Below, one piece after another: positions 33,833-41,637 of a stretch of 64,000 nucleotides of DNA (the stretch's first letter is position 1; each line of letters starts with the position of its first letter). Source of the DNA: Bacteroidota bacterium (lineage in GTDB: Bacteria > Bacteroidota > Bacteroidia > Bacteroidales > CAIXZF01). The position numbers and the translations under genes are program-made. A model generated the notes under the pieces. It searched no databases and had not been told where the DNA came from. It worked only from the letters and a program-made list of their open reading frames with translations. The stretch covers positions 1 through 64,000 of the forward strand of contig JAKLIX010000015.1 in the NCBI GenBank assembly GCA_022709385.1, read 5' to 3'.

Positions 33833-34422
33833 CAGATACTGAAATCAAAAAGCACCGCCTGGTGGTGGGCGTAACGGGCGCAAGTGGGGCCCTGTATGCA
33901 AAGTTATTATTTGACAAACTGTTACAAATCCATGAGCAGATCGATGCCTGCGGTGTGATCTTTTCGTCCAGTGCCACCCGTGTCTGGGATTATGAGCTGG
34001 ACAAGGCAGGTATCCCGCCACTTCCCTGGCCGGTGTATGATCCCGGTGATTATTTTGCTCCCATGGCCTCTGGATCTGCCGCTTACCGGACCATGATCAT
34101 CTGTCCGGCTACCATGGGTGTTACGGGGAGGATCGCCTCCGGACTGGCCAACGACCTGATCACGAGAGCAGCAGATGTGGTCCTGAAAGAAAGGGGAAGA
34201 TTGGTATTGGTGGTCAGAGAAATGCCTTACAGCCTTATTCATCTGAAGAATATGCAGTTACTTACGGAAGCCGGCGCCATTGTCTGTCCTGCTTCTCCCT
34301 CATTTTACAGCAAACCCGGCAATATCGAAGCACTTGCCATGACAGTGGTCGAGAGGGCTCTGACACTGGCGGGTTTTGATATAAAGGGATACCGCTGGCA
34401 GGAGCCGCCTTCGCCGGACTAG
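33829..34422 (+). CDS. ubiX: Flavin prenyltransferase UbiX
   Basis: The start is set at MTDTEIKKHRLVVGVTGASG (33829), which overlaps the barrel-gene stop by four bases. The 197-residue protein shows the FMN-binding GVTGASGALYAKLL, the VIFSSSATRVWDYE region, PATMGVTGRIASGLANDLITRAADVVLKE-type phosphate/prenyl site residues, and LVLVVREMPYSLIHLKNM. UbiX prenylates reduced FMN to prFMN, the cofactor of UbiD-type decarboxylases. No ubiD lies in the window. The stop overlaps the convergent DUF4476 gene stop as CTAG. Confidence 0.93.
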   Translation: MTDTEIKKHRLVVGVTGASGALYAKLLFDKLLQIHEQIDACGVIFSSSATRVWDYELDKAGIPPLPWPVYDPGDYFAPMASGSAAYRTMIICPATMGVTGRIASGLANDLITRAADVVLKERGRLVLVVREMPYSLIHLKNMQLLTEAGAIVCPASPSFYSKPGNIEALAMTVVERALTLAGFDIKGYRWQEPPSPD

Positions 34423-35501
34423 TGCTTTGACTGGATGAATTTATTCAGTTCTTCTATGCTGCTGCTGAAAGTAAATGCATCATTCACGCTGAAGTAGTTC
34501 TGTTTGTCGATACAGAAGTCCCAGGCATATTTGGCGATTTCCAGCTTTGATTCCTCAAAACCGAATAATTTCATGATCTCCCTGATCTGTTGAGCCGTAA
34601 AGCATTTTTTTGCGGAGATGACCTGTTTGGCGACAGTGACTTTTGTCGCGTTGAACGACTGCTTGTTGACCGTTTCCTTCACCAGGTTGAATTCCTCCGT
34701 GCTGACCAAACAGGGGGGCGGAGGAGGCGGGCTGGCCGGGACCCTGTTTTTCTTAATAAAATCCAGCAGAGACTCTCTGTAAGGCAAATGGGAGAAAAGC
34801 TGCACCAGGGCAGTATAGTTGCCGGTGTCGGCCGTGCTGGTAAAGGCGTTTTTGACGAATGTAAGCCGGTTATTTTCCTGTTCCAGCAGGCTGGCGAATT
34901 TCATGATCTGCGCTGCTGTGTAGCAGTTTCCCTGCAGGCCTGCATTCAACAGAAAGAATCGTGAAGGCTCGTTCTGCTGCAAAAAAACCTCCCTTGCCTG
35001 CCTGATAAAATCATCATCCGAAACCGGCGGATTGCAAAAGTTGGAACTCTGGTAATACACATATGCCGGGTAATTGTAAGGAGGAAAATGAAGATCCCGG
35101 GTCGGTTCAGGGGTGTGTAATGGAGGAGGTGAAACAGGCTGATAGGACTGCAGGTAGTGATACAGGCGGATGACTGAACTGAACTTTGCAAGCGCGTCAT
35201 ATACTTCGTAGTAATTCTCCTGGTCGGTAGTTCGCTTGTAAGCCGATTGCAGGAATTCAATCTTATTCCAGTCATGGGCAAACAATTCGGCAATCTGTTT
35301 CACCTGGTGGCTGTTGAAACACTGGTCGAAAAGCAGGGCATTGGTTTCATTCCACAACACATTTTGGCTGGGGATGTCGCGGAGACGTTCAAACACTTTC
35401 CTGAACCGCTGGGGCGACATGGCTTCCGTACAGGGCGACTGGGCAGCCAACACTGCGGGGATGAGCCATAATACGAGAAGTACAATACGATTCTTAATCA
35501 T
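34419..35501 (-). CDS. Secreted protein with three DUF4476 domains
   Basis: After a signal peptide (1-19, cleaved near LAAQ) the 360-residue protein consists of three helical DUF4476 copies: about 22-117, 155-245 and 262-358. Each repeats the same logic: a Phe-containing first helix, a Cys before a Q-I-x-x-I helix (CFNSHQVKQIAELF, CYTAAQIMKFASLL, CFTAQQIREIMKLF), then LEFAK-like helices ending in F-SS...L. Proline-rich linkers (SPPPLHTPEP, SPPPPPPC) separate them. DUF4476 is Bacteroidota-specific and of unknown function. The gene overlaps queG by 8 bases, so it sits at the end of ruvB-queG-DUF4476. Confidence 0.85.
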   Translation of the reverse strand: MIKNRIVLLVLWLIPAVLAAQSPCTEAMSPQRFRKVFERLRDIPSQNVLWNETNALLFDQCFNSHQVKQIAELFAHDWNKIEFLQSAYKRTTDQENYYEVYDALAKFSSVIRLYHYLQSYQPVSPPPLHTPEPTRDLHFPPYNYPAYVYYQSSNFCNPPVSDDDFIRQAREVFLQQNEPSRFFLLNAGLQGNCYTAAQIMKFASLLEQENNRLTFVKNAFTSTADTGNYTALVQLFSHLPYRESLLDFIKKNRVPASPPPPPPCLVSTEEFNLVKETVNKQSFNATKVTVAKQVISAKKCFTAQQIREIMKLFGFEESKLEIAKYAWDFCIDKQNYFSVNDAFTFSSSIEELNKFIQSKH

Positions 35502-36477
35502 TGTTTTGAAGATATTGATTGTTCAACATAATCTGTTCGCGGAATTTACCATACCCCCTTCTCCTGATGTCCCCTTCCTGAAAAAGCGCATTGAAATCTT
35601 CTTCCCGCATCTTTGTCCATTCGGAGGCCGGCAACAAAGATAAAGCAGGATTCGGTTCAAGCCATGATCGTGGAACAGGGGGAGTCATCCGGTTATACGG
35701 GCATACTTCCTGGCAGATATCACAACCGTACAACTGTCCGTGGAGCGCAGTTCCGGGAAGGTGTGTCTTTTTGAAGGATGTCGTAAGATAACTAAGGCAT
35801 TTGGATGCGTCCAGCAAACCCGGGGCGATGATCGCTTTCACCGGACAGGAGGTCATGCATTGGCTGCAATTTCCGCAATGGTCCTTTTCATATGGTTCAT
35901 CAGCCTGCAGTTCAAGGTCAGTGATGATTTCCCCCAGAAGGAAGTAGCTTCCTTTCCCGGGAATGATCAGCAGCGTATTTTTACCTGTCCAGCCGAGACC
36001 GCTCTTCACGGCCCAGGCTTTTTCCATGATGGAAGAGGTGTCGCAGCAAACCTTAAACCGGAAGGGTCCGGTAATCTTCATGATTGCATTGGCAAGCATG
36101 GTGAGTTTGTGACTGATAACGGCATGGTAATCCTGCCCGAGCGCATACCGGGCAATACGGAACGGGAATGACGGAACCAGATGATCGGGTGGTTTGTAAT
36201 AGCTTGCCAGGCAGATCACTGATGATGCGCCCTCCAAGAGCAGGCGGGGATCCAGCCTTTTAGCGGTTTCCCGGGCCAGGTAGCCCATTTCACCATGAAA
36301 GGCTTGTTGTAACCATTGCAGCAGGATTTCTTTTTCATGCTCCAGCGGGGCAGCCCTGGCAATTCCGCAGGCGGTGAAGCCGATTTCTTCAGCCAGTTTT
36401 TTTATTTTCCTGCTGAGGTCCTTCCCTGTAATCCGGATTGATTCTCCGCTTGAGTCAGTATGGCCGGTTTCATTCAT
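35494..36477 (-). CDS. queG: Epoxyqueuosine reductase QueG
   Basis: This cobalamin- and iron-sulfur-dependent enzyme reduces epoxyqueuosine to queuosine at tRNA position 34. The N-terminal domain has the B12-binding block [17 protein letters not shown] and [29 protein letters not shown] catalytic residues. Two 4Fe-4S sites follow: [16 protein letters not shown] and [12 protein letters not shown]. The ATG at 36477 gives an 8-base overlap with ruvB and a 327-residue protein; an upstream codon at 36516 is possible but would overlap by 47. The C-terminus lacks the HEAT repeats found in some longer QueG proteins. Confidence 0.94.
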   Translation of the reverse strand: MNETGHTDSSGESIRITGKDLSRKIKKLAEEIGFTACGIARAAPLEHEKEILLQWLQQAFHGEMGYLARETAKRLDPRLLLEGASSVICLASYYKPPDHLVPSFPFRIARYALGQDYHAVISHKLTMLANAIMKITGPFRFKVCCDTSSIMEKAWAVKSGLGWTGKNTLLIIPGKGSYFLLGEIITDLELQADEPYEKDHCGNCSQCMTSCPVKAIIAPGLLDASKCLSYLTTSFKKTHLPGTALHGQLYGCDICQEVCPYNRMTPPVPRSWLEPNPALSLLPASEWTKMREEDFNALFQEGDIRRRGYGKFREQIMLNNQYLQNND

Positions 36478-37498
36478 GAAAGAGCGAAGGTTGTCCGCCA
36501 CCTTTGTGGACACCAAGGTGCCTATAAGATGCTTCAGTGGCTTCCCTGCCTCGGGGGGTCCGCATCAGGTATCCCTCCTGAATCAGAAAGGGTTCGTAAA
36601 CCTCCTCGATGGTGCCGGGATCTTCGCCGACAGCCGTTGCGATGGTACCAAGACCCACGGGTCCGCCCTTGAACTTGTGAATAATGGTGGAAAGGATGCG
36701 GATATCCATTTCATCGAGTCCGTTCTGATCAACATTAAGCGCTCCGAGAGCAAGACGGGCAATATCCATGGTGATGGTTCCGTCTCCCTTGATCTGAGCA
36801 AAGTCCCTGACCCTGCGCAACAACAGGTTGGCAATCCTGGGCGTTCCCCTGCTGCGTCTGGCAATCTCCCAGGCCGCATCCGCTTCCACCGGTACATTCA
36901 GCAAACCCGAAGAACGCCTGATGATCTGTTCCAATACGGCAGCGGTATAATACGACAAACGGGCATTAATGCCAAAGCGGGAACGAAGCGGTGCGGTCAG
37001 AAGCCCGGAACGGGTGGTGGCACCCACCAGGGTGAAAGGATTCAGTTTGATCTGGATGCTCCTGGCATTGGGCCCCGATTCTATCATGATATCTATCCTG
37101 TAGTCTTCCATGGCAGAATAAAGATACTCTTCCACGACAGGAGACAGGCGGTGGATTTCATCGATGAACAACACATCATTGGGCTCCAGGTTGGTCAGCA
37201 GGCCGGCCAGCTCGCCCGGCTTGTCCAGCACAGGCCCGGAAGTAACCCGGATGTTCACTCCCATCTCATTGGCAATGATATACGAGAGGGTCGTTTTCCC
37301 GAGCCCGGGCGGACCATGGAACAAAACATGATCAAGCGCTTCACCCCTTTGCCTGGCCGCTTTCACGAAGATCTTCAGATTATCGACCAGTTTCTCCTGC
37401 CCCATGAAATCCGTGAAGTCGGAAGGCCTTAACACCTTCTCCATTTCACGTTCCACGGAACTCAGTTGTTCTTTATCCGGATCCAGGTGTTGGTTCAT
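36470..37498 (-). CDS. ruvB: Holliday junction branch migration helicase RuvB
   Basis: The 342-residue AAA+ motor has Walker [13 protein letters not shown], Walker [11 protein letters not shown], sensor [18 protein letters not shown], and the C-terminal winged helix ([17 protein letters not shown]). It drives branch migration with RuvA during recombination repair. RuvA and RuvC are not nearby. It heads a minus-strand group with queG (8-base overlap) and the DUF4476 gene. Upstream lies a 241-base spacer with two copies of TTGTGCTAA shared with the divergent stress-protein gene. Confidence 0.97.
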   Translation of the reverse strand: MNQHLDPDKEQLSSVEREMEKVLRPSDFTDFMGQEKLVDNLKIFVKAARQRGEALDHVLFHGPPGLGKTTLSYIIANEMGVNIRVTSGPVLDKPGELAGLLTNLEPNDVLFIDEIHRLSPVVEEYLYSAMEDYRIDIMIESGPNARSIQIKLNPFTLVGATTRSGLLTAPLRSRFGINARLSYYTAAVLEQIIRRSSGLLNVPVEADAAWEIARRSRGTPRIANLLLRRVRDFAQIKGDGTITMDIARLALGALNVDQNGLDEMDIRILSTIIHKFKGGPVGLGTIATAVGEDPGTIEEVYEPFLIQEGYLMRTPRGREATEASYRHLGVHKGGGQPSLFHE

Positions 37499-37641
37499 TT
37501 GTAATTAACGACTGTTGTGCTAAAACAGTACAACTTATTCACGAGGCATACTGTCCTTAATAAAAACATATCAATGTAAAAACATCTCATGTCACAAAAG
37601 TACGAGTTTCAACGTTTGAAAGCCGCCCGTTCTCCTTGCTT

Positions 37642-37677
37642 ATTAGCATATTTGTGCTAATTTAGCCACAAATTAGC
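37642..37677. promoter_or_regulatory. Overlapping palindromes with TTAGC half-sites between ruvB and the stress-protein gene
   Basis: ATTAGCA-N6-TGCTAAT (37642-37661) is a perfect palindrome. Its right half is reused in a second one, GCTAATTT-N6-AAATTAGC (37656-37677). The 6-base spacer in both is the geometry of dimeric regulator sites such as those of the CRP/FNR class, though the half-site sequence differs. The sites lie 63-98 bases before the stress-protein ATG. A related TTGTGCTAA also occurs at 37515-37523, near ruvB. Confidence 0.6.
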
Positions 37678-37739
37678 GGGAATGCCGGCCTACACCAAAA
37701 CTACGCACTGATAATCAAACAATTAAACACCCAGAAATC

Positions 37740-38591
37740 ATGAAAAAGATCATTGCTGCAATTGATTTTTCCAGGTGTTCCCTTCATGCACTGGAATATG
37801 CCATTCACATGGCCAATCATGTGGAAGCCGATGTCATCATGGTTTGGGTGGACAATATTGACAACAGCGACCAGGAGATGTTTGTACAGCAGCGCGAACA
37901 CCGGCATGAAATAAAAAAGCAGTTCGATGAAGTGATCAGACATTACCAGCCGATGCTCATAAGAGGGGAGCTCTCCTATAAACTGAGAAAAGGGAAGGTG
38001 TTCCGTGAAATTGCGAACCAGGCGAAATATGACGATGCCAGTATGATTATCGCCGGATCCCACGGTGTTTCAGGGTATGAGAAATTCTGGATAGGAAGCA
38101 ATGCCAATCGCATCGTCAGTTATGCGCCCTGCCCCGTGATCACGATCAGGCTGGATTTCAATTACAAAGACCGGGTCAACAGGATTATTTTGCCCATCGA
38201 CAGCACCCTCGAAACCAGGCAGAAAGTACCCTTCACCGTCAGGATCGCCAAACTGTTCCAGAGCGAAATCCATATCCTGGCCGTGTATTCCACCAGCGTT
38301 CAGTCGGTGCAGCGAAAAGTGGACAGTTATGTGCAGCAGACAGCGCTGTTTATCCGTAAACACGAGGTCCCCTTTGTCGTTGAGGCCGTCCAGGCCGACA
38401 ACATCACCTCCTCGGTCATTCACTACGCCGAAACGGTTGATGCCGATCTGATTGCCATCATGACAGAACAGGAAACAACCGCAGCCAACATTCTGCTGGG
38501 ACCTTATGCACAACAGATGGTCAACAATTCGCCTATCCCTGTACTAACCATGCAGGCCAGGGAAATCATGAAGATACATGCAGGAATGTGA
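37740..38591 (+). CDS. Tandem-domain universal stress protein (first of two)
   Basis: The 283-residue cytosolic protein consists of two UspA folds (about 1-142 and 146-278). The first retains the nucleotide-binding pattern GSHGVSGYEKFWIGSNANRIV (G-2x-G-9x-G-S) followed by CPVITIR. The second has a degenerate version (LGPYAQQMVNNSPIPVLTM). Usp proteins bind ATP or AMP and act in stress, hypoxia or stationary-phase responses. The gene is followed by a SPOR-domain gene (TGATG overlap) and a second Usp gene of identical length. The palindromic sites upstream probably control it. I see no TAnnTTTG box. Confidence 0.93.
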   Translation: MKKIIAAIDFSRCSLHALEYAIHMANHVEADVIMVWVDNIDNSDQEMFVQQREHRHEIKKQFDEVIRHYQPMLIRGELSYKLRKGKVFREIANQAKYDDASMIIAGSHGVSGYEKFWIGSNANRIVSYAPCPVITIRLDFNYKDRVNRIILPIDSTLETRQKVPFTVRIAKLFQSEIHILAVYSTSVQSVQRKVDSYVQQTALFIRKHEVPFVVEAVQADNITSSVIHYAETVDADLIAIMTEQETTAANILLGPYAQQMVNNSPIPVLTMQAREIMKIHAGM

Positions 38592-39031
38592 TGAAATCTT
38601 TTCCATTACCGGCCTTGTTCCTGACGCTGACATGCATGCTGCGGCTTATCGTCAACCCTGATGCCGTGTGCCAGGAATCACCTGAAAAGGGAACACTGGT
38701 CATCCACCAGGACGACAGAATTCCTTTGCTGGTTCAGAGACACATCAGATATAACACCCACCAGCAAGGGGTGATGGATGGCTACCGTATCCAGATTTTC
38801 TTTGATTCAGGGGCCGATTCCAAAAAACGGGCACTCGATGTGAAATCTGTATTTTCTTCAAAATTCCCTTCTATCCCGGCTTACCTCAGCTTCCAGGAAC
38901 CCTTTTTCAAGATCCGGGTCGGGGATTTCAGGTTTAAACTGCAGGCTGACGGAGTACTGGAAATAATCAAACAGGATTATCCGAACGCCTATACGGTTAA
39001 AGACCTGATTTTTTTCCCCGCACTGGAATAA
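38591..39031 (+). CDS. Small SPOR-domain exported protein
   Basis: The 146-residue protein has a signal peptide (hydrophobic LPALFLTLTCMLRLIV, cleavage around VCQE) and a C-terminal SPOR-like fold from about 70 to 140. The fold shows GYRIQIFFDSGADSKKRAL, PSIPAYLSFQEPFFKIRVGDF and a final helix-strand. SPOR domains bind denuded glycan strands of peptidoglycan at division sites. The ATG overlaps the preceding Usp stop (TGATG); a GTG one codon earlier is less likely. A periplasmic SPOR protein coupled to cytosolic Usp genes is an uncommon pairing. Confidence 0.8.
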   Translation: MKSFPLPALFLTLTCMLRLIVNPDAVCQESPEKGTLVIHQDDRIPLLVQRHIRYNTHQQGVMDGYRIQIFFDSGADSKKRALDVKSVFSSKFPSIPAYLSFQEPFFKIRVGDFRFKLQADGVLEIIKQDYPNAYTVKDLIFFPALE

Positions 39032-39034
39032 GGA

Positions 39035-39066
39035 TTTGTTTTTTAACCACTCATTCCATATCTTTG
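39035..39066 (+). promoter_or_regulatory. Complete Bacteroidota promoter: TTTG-N20-TATCTTTG
   Basis: A -33 TTTG (39035-39038) and a -7 TATCTTTG (39059-39066) are separated by 20 bases, the canonical spacing. They lie about 43 bases before the second stress-protein gene, which can therefore be transcribed separately from the first. Confidence 0.65.
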
Positions 39067-39108
39067 AAAAGCCATTTAACAATCTAGTATCTTATACCAT
39101 TTGCCATT

Positions 39109-39960
39109 ATGAGACCGATAATTGTTCCCATCGACTTCTCGGATTGCTCTCTGAACGCATTGGAGCATGCCTTCTCAATTGCGAAAAAAGGAGGAATTGA
39201 CATTTCCATGGTCTGGGTTAAGCAGCCCCAGAATCCCTTGCCATTACTGACTGAAGCGGGCCAGAATGTTGACTCGGTTGTGAAAGCCGAATTCGGGCGC
39301 CTGGTGGAAAAATACCAGCCGCAGCTTAACGACAGTGTGATCGAGTTTAAGCTCCGCGAAGGAAGGGTCTCCAGGGAAATCATCTCCGAAGCGGAAGAAA
39401 GCAATGCTTTTCTCATTGTTACCGGAACCCACGGAGTTTCCGGTTTTGAAGAACGCTGGATGGGATCCAACGCCAATAAAATCGTTTCGGATGCACCCTG
39501 CCCGGTGATCACCATCAGGGGAGTGATTAATATAGGTAAAGATCTGAAAACCATTGTTATGCCGGTCGACAGCACCTCTGAAACCAGGCAAAAAGTTCCC
39601 CTTACTACAATGATCGCAAAAATGTTCCACTCAGAAGTCCACATCCTGGTCATGTATTCCACCAAAGTGGCTGCCGTCAGAAGAATGGTGGAAGGATACA
39701 TGGAACAGTCGGCCAGGTACTTCAAAGAAAACAAGGTGCCATTTAAGGTAGTGGGCGTGGAAGTGAAGAAGCCGGTGGATGATATTCTGAACTTCGCAAC
39801 CAGCGTGGACGCCAACCTGATCTCCATCATGTCTGAAATGGAAACATCCGTCAAGAACTGGTGGCTGGGTTCTTATACGCAACAACTGACCAACAACTCT
39901 CCCTTTCCGGTACTTGTAAGCCATCCCAAAGAGTTTCTGTCGGGCTCTTACGGTTTCTAA
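39109..39960 (+). CDS. Tandem-domain universal stress protein (second of two)
   Basis: This paralogue of the gene at 37740 has the same 283-residue length and the same block order: MRPIIVPIDFSDCSLNALEHA, GTHGVSGFEERWMGSNANKIV and CPVITIRG in domain 1, VMPVDSTSETRQKVP at the domain junction, and LGSYTQQLTNNSPFPVLV in domain 2. Shared features with the first copy (DSTxETRQKVP, HILxxYST) point to a local duplication, with the SPOR gene caught between. The stop overlaps the convergent dnaX stop by four bases. Confidence 0.93.
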   Translation: MRPIIVPIDFSDCSLNALEHAFSIAKKGGIDISMVWVKQPQNPLPLLTEAGQNVDSVVKAEFGRLVEKYQPQLNDSVIEFKLREGRVSREIISEAEESNAFLIVTGTHGVSGFEERWMGSNANKIVSDAPCPVITIRGVINIGKDLKTIVMPVDSTSETRQKVPLTTMIAKMFHSEVHILVMYSTKVAAVRRMVEGYMEQSARYFKENKVPFKVVGVEVKKPVDDILNFATSVDANLISIMSEMETSVKNWWLGSYTQQLTNNSPFPVLVSHPKEFLSGSYGF

Positions 39961-41633
39961 TACTCCAGATCCAAATCCAGCTGATCCTTCAGATACTGAA
40001 GAGAAGGATTATTGGATACCATTTTCCGGTATTTGTCCACCGCAGTATAAGGCTTATCATCCCTGCTCTCGGAGGTCAGCTGAATTTGTAAACCGATTTT
40101 CCCGTTCCGGAGCGATTTCCTGAGATAATGCACCATCTCAGTTTTCCTTGCCGTGAGCTGTTCTTCCTGGTGCCGGCTGTCGACAGTGAAAGTAAGCTGG
40201 CAGTCGTCTGAGAGAACAGGTTTTCTTTTCAAAAGCGTAGAGAACAGGCTGGGCTGGTCATTTCTGAACCCTTCCGCATACTGCTTCCAGGATGCTTCCA
40301 ATTCCGCGGGACCGAATGGCTCGGACAAGCCTTCGAAGGGATCCGCTTCCACGGCCTGTTCCTTTTTTTCCGTTTTCAGATCATGTTCCAGGGCTTTGAT
40401 CGACAAGCTTCCCAAACCCGAAGGACCATTCCCTGCCTTGAGAACTTTCCCGGGGGTTTTAACGGGAGCTTTCGCAACGTCCGCATCGATGGATACCACC
40501 ATTTCAGGGGATTTTCTCGCCGAAGCACCCTTCTCTGCCTGTTTTACCACCATACACAACTGGAGCAGCAAGATCTCCAGGTGCAGGCGTTTGTTGTTGG
40601 AGATACGGTAATTCAGATCAAACTGATTGCTGATTTCCAGCGATTTCATTAAAAACTGCGGTTGACAGCGGGCTGCCTGTGCCTGGTATTTCCCCCTGAC
40701 GGTTTCACTTACTTCAAGCAGGCGAAGGGTGGCCGCATCCTGTCCGACCAGAAGGTTACGCAGATGGGTCGAAAAACCATTCAGAAAATGCTGACCTTCA
40801 AAGCCCCGCTCATAGATATCACTCAGCAGCAACAGTGCAGCACCGTAATCCGACTGAAGGATCATGTCGGTCAGTCTGAAGTAATAATCATGGTCGAGGA
40901 CATTCAGATTCTCGATCACCATGGCATACGTCACCTTGCGGCCTGAAAAGGAAACGATCTGGTCGAAAATGGAAAGCGCATCCCGCATGGAACCATCGGA
41001 CTTTTGCGCAATGATATGCAGGGCATCGTCTTCAGTTTCAACCTCCTGATGTTCAGCCACATATTTAAGCTGTTTTGTAATGTTGTCGATACTGATCCTC
41101 CTGAAATCGAACACCTGACAACGAGACAGGATGGTGGGCAGCACCTTGTGCTTTTCTGTGGTTGCAAGAATAAATTTTGCGTATGGCGGTGGTTCTTCCA
41201 GGGTCTTCAAAAAGGCATTGAAAGCGGCCTGCGACAGCATATGTACCTCATCGATGATATACACCTTGTATTTCCCGGCCTGAGGCGGTATCCTCACCTG
41301 TTCGATCAGGCTCCGGATATCATCCACCGAATTATTGGAAGCAGCATCGAGCTCAAAAATATTGAATGAGGCATTGGTGTTGAAAGTCAGGCAGGATTCG
41401 CAGGCATTGCAGGGTTCAACCTCCGCGGTAATATTCCTGCAGTTGATGGTTTTGGCCAGTATCCTTGCACAGGTGGTTTTTCCCACACCCCTGGGCCCGC
41501 AGAACAGGAAAGCCTGTGCAAGCTGGTTCTGCCGGATGGCATTTTTCAGCGTGGTGGTGATCGCCGCCTGACCAATAACGGTTTCAAAAGTGGCCGGACG
41601 GTATTTTCTGGCCGAAACAAGATATGGCTCCAT
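39957..41633 (-). CDS. dnaX: DNA polymerase III subunit gamma/tau
   Basis: The 558-residue clamp-loader ATPase starts MEPYLVSARKYRPATFETVI. It has Walker A GPRGVGKTT (46-54), the zinc module with Cys73, Cys82, Cys85 and Cys88, Walker B DEVHMLS, and the SRC motif in ILSRCQVFDFRR. The C-terminal 200 residues, with low-complexity linkers and a tau-like tail, are divergent as usual. It loads the sliding clamp in replication. It is the last gene of a minus-strand run with the M16 peptidase pair (4-base gap). I see no slippery poly-A sequence that would mark a programmed gamma frameshift. Confidence 0.96.
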   Translation of the reverse strand: MEPYLVSARKYRPATFETVIGQAAITTTLKNAIRQNQLAQAFLFCGPRGVGKTTCARILAKTINCRNITAEVEPCNACESCLTFNTNASFNIFELDAASNNSVDDIRSLIEQVRIPPQAGKYKVYIIDEVHMLSQAAFNAFLKTLEEPPPYAKFILATTEKHKVLPTILSRCQVFDFRRISIDNITKQLKYVAEHQEVETEDDALHIIAQKSDGSMRDALSIFDQIVSFSGRKVTYAMVIENLNVLDHDYYFRLTDMILQSDYGAALLLLSDIYERGFEGQHFLNGFSTHLRNLLVGQDAATLRLLEVSETVRGKYQAQAARCQPQFLMKSLEISNQFDLNYRISNNKRLHLEILLLQLCMVVKQAEKGASARKSPEMVVSIDADVAKAPVKTPGKVLKAGNGPSGLGSLSIKALEHDLKTEKKEQAVEADPFEGLSEPFGPAELEASWKQYAEGFRNDQPSLFSTLLKRKPVLSDDCQLTFTVDSRHQEEQLTARKTEMVHYLRKSLRNGKIGLQIQLTSESRDDKPYTAVDKYRKMVSNNPSLQYLKDQLDLDLEY

Positions 41634-41637
41634 GATC

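Noticed and set aside
36374..37432. 352-codon plus-strand frame
   Set aside because: It lies antisense to ruvB, whose AAA+ motifs are unambiguous.
39957..41633. Programmed frameshift in dnaX giving a short gamma form
   Set aside because: No poly-A slippery run with a downstream hairpin was seen in the relevant part of the gene.
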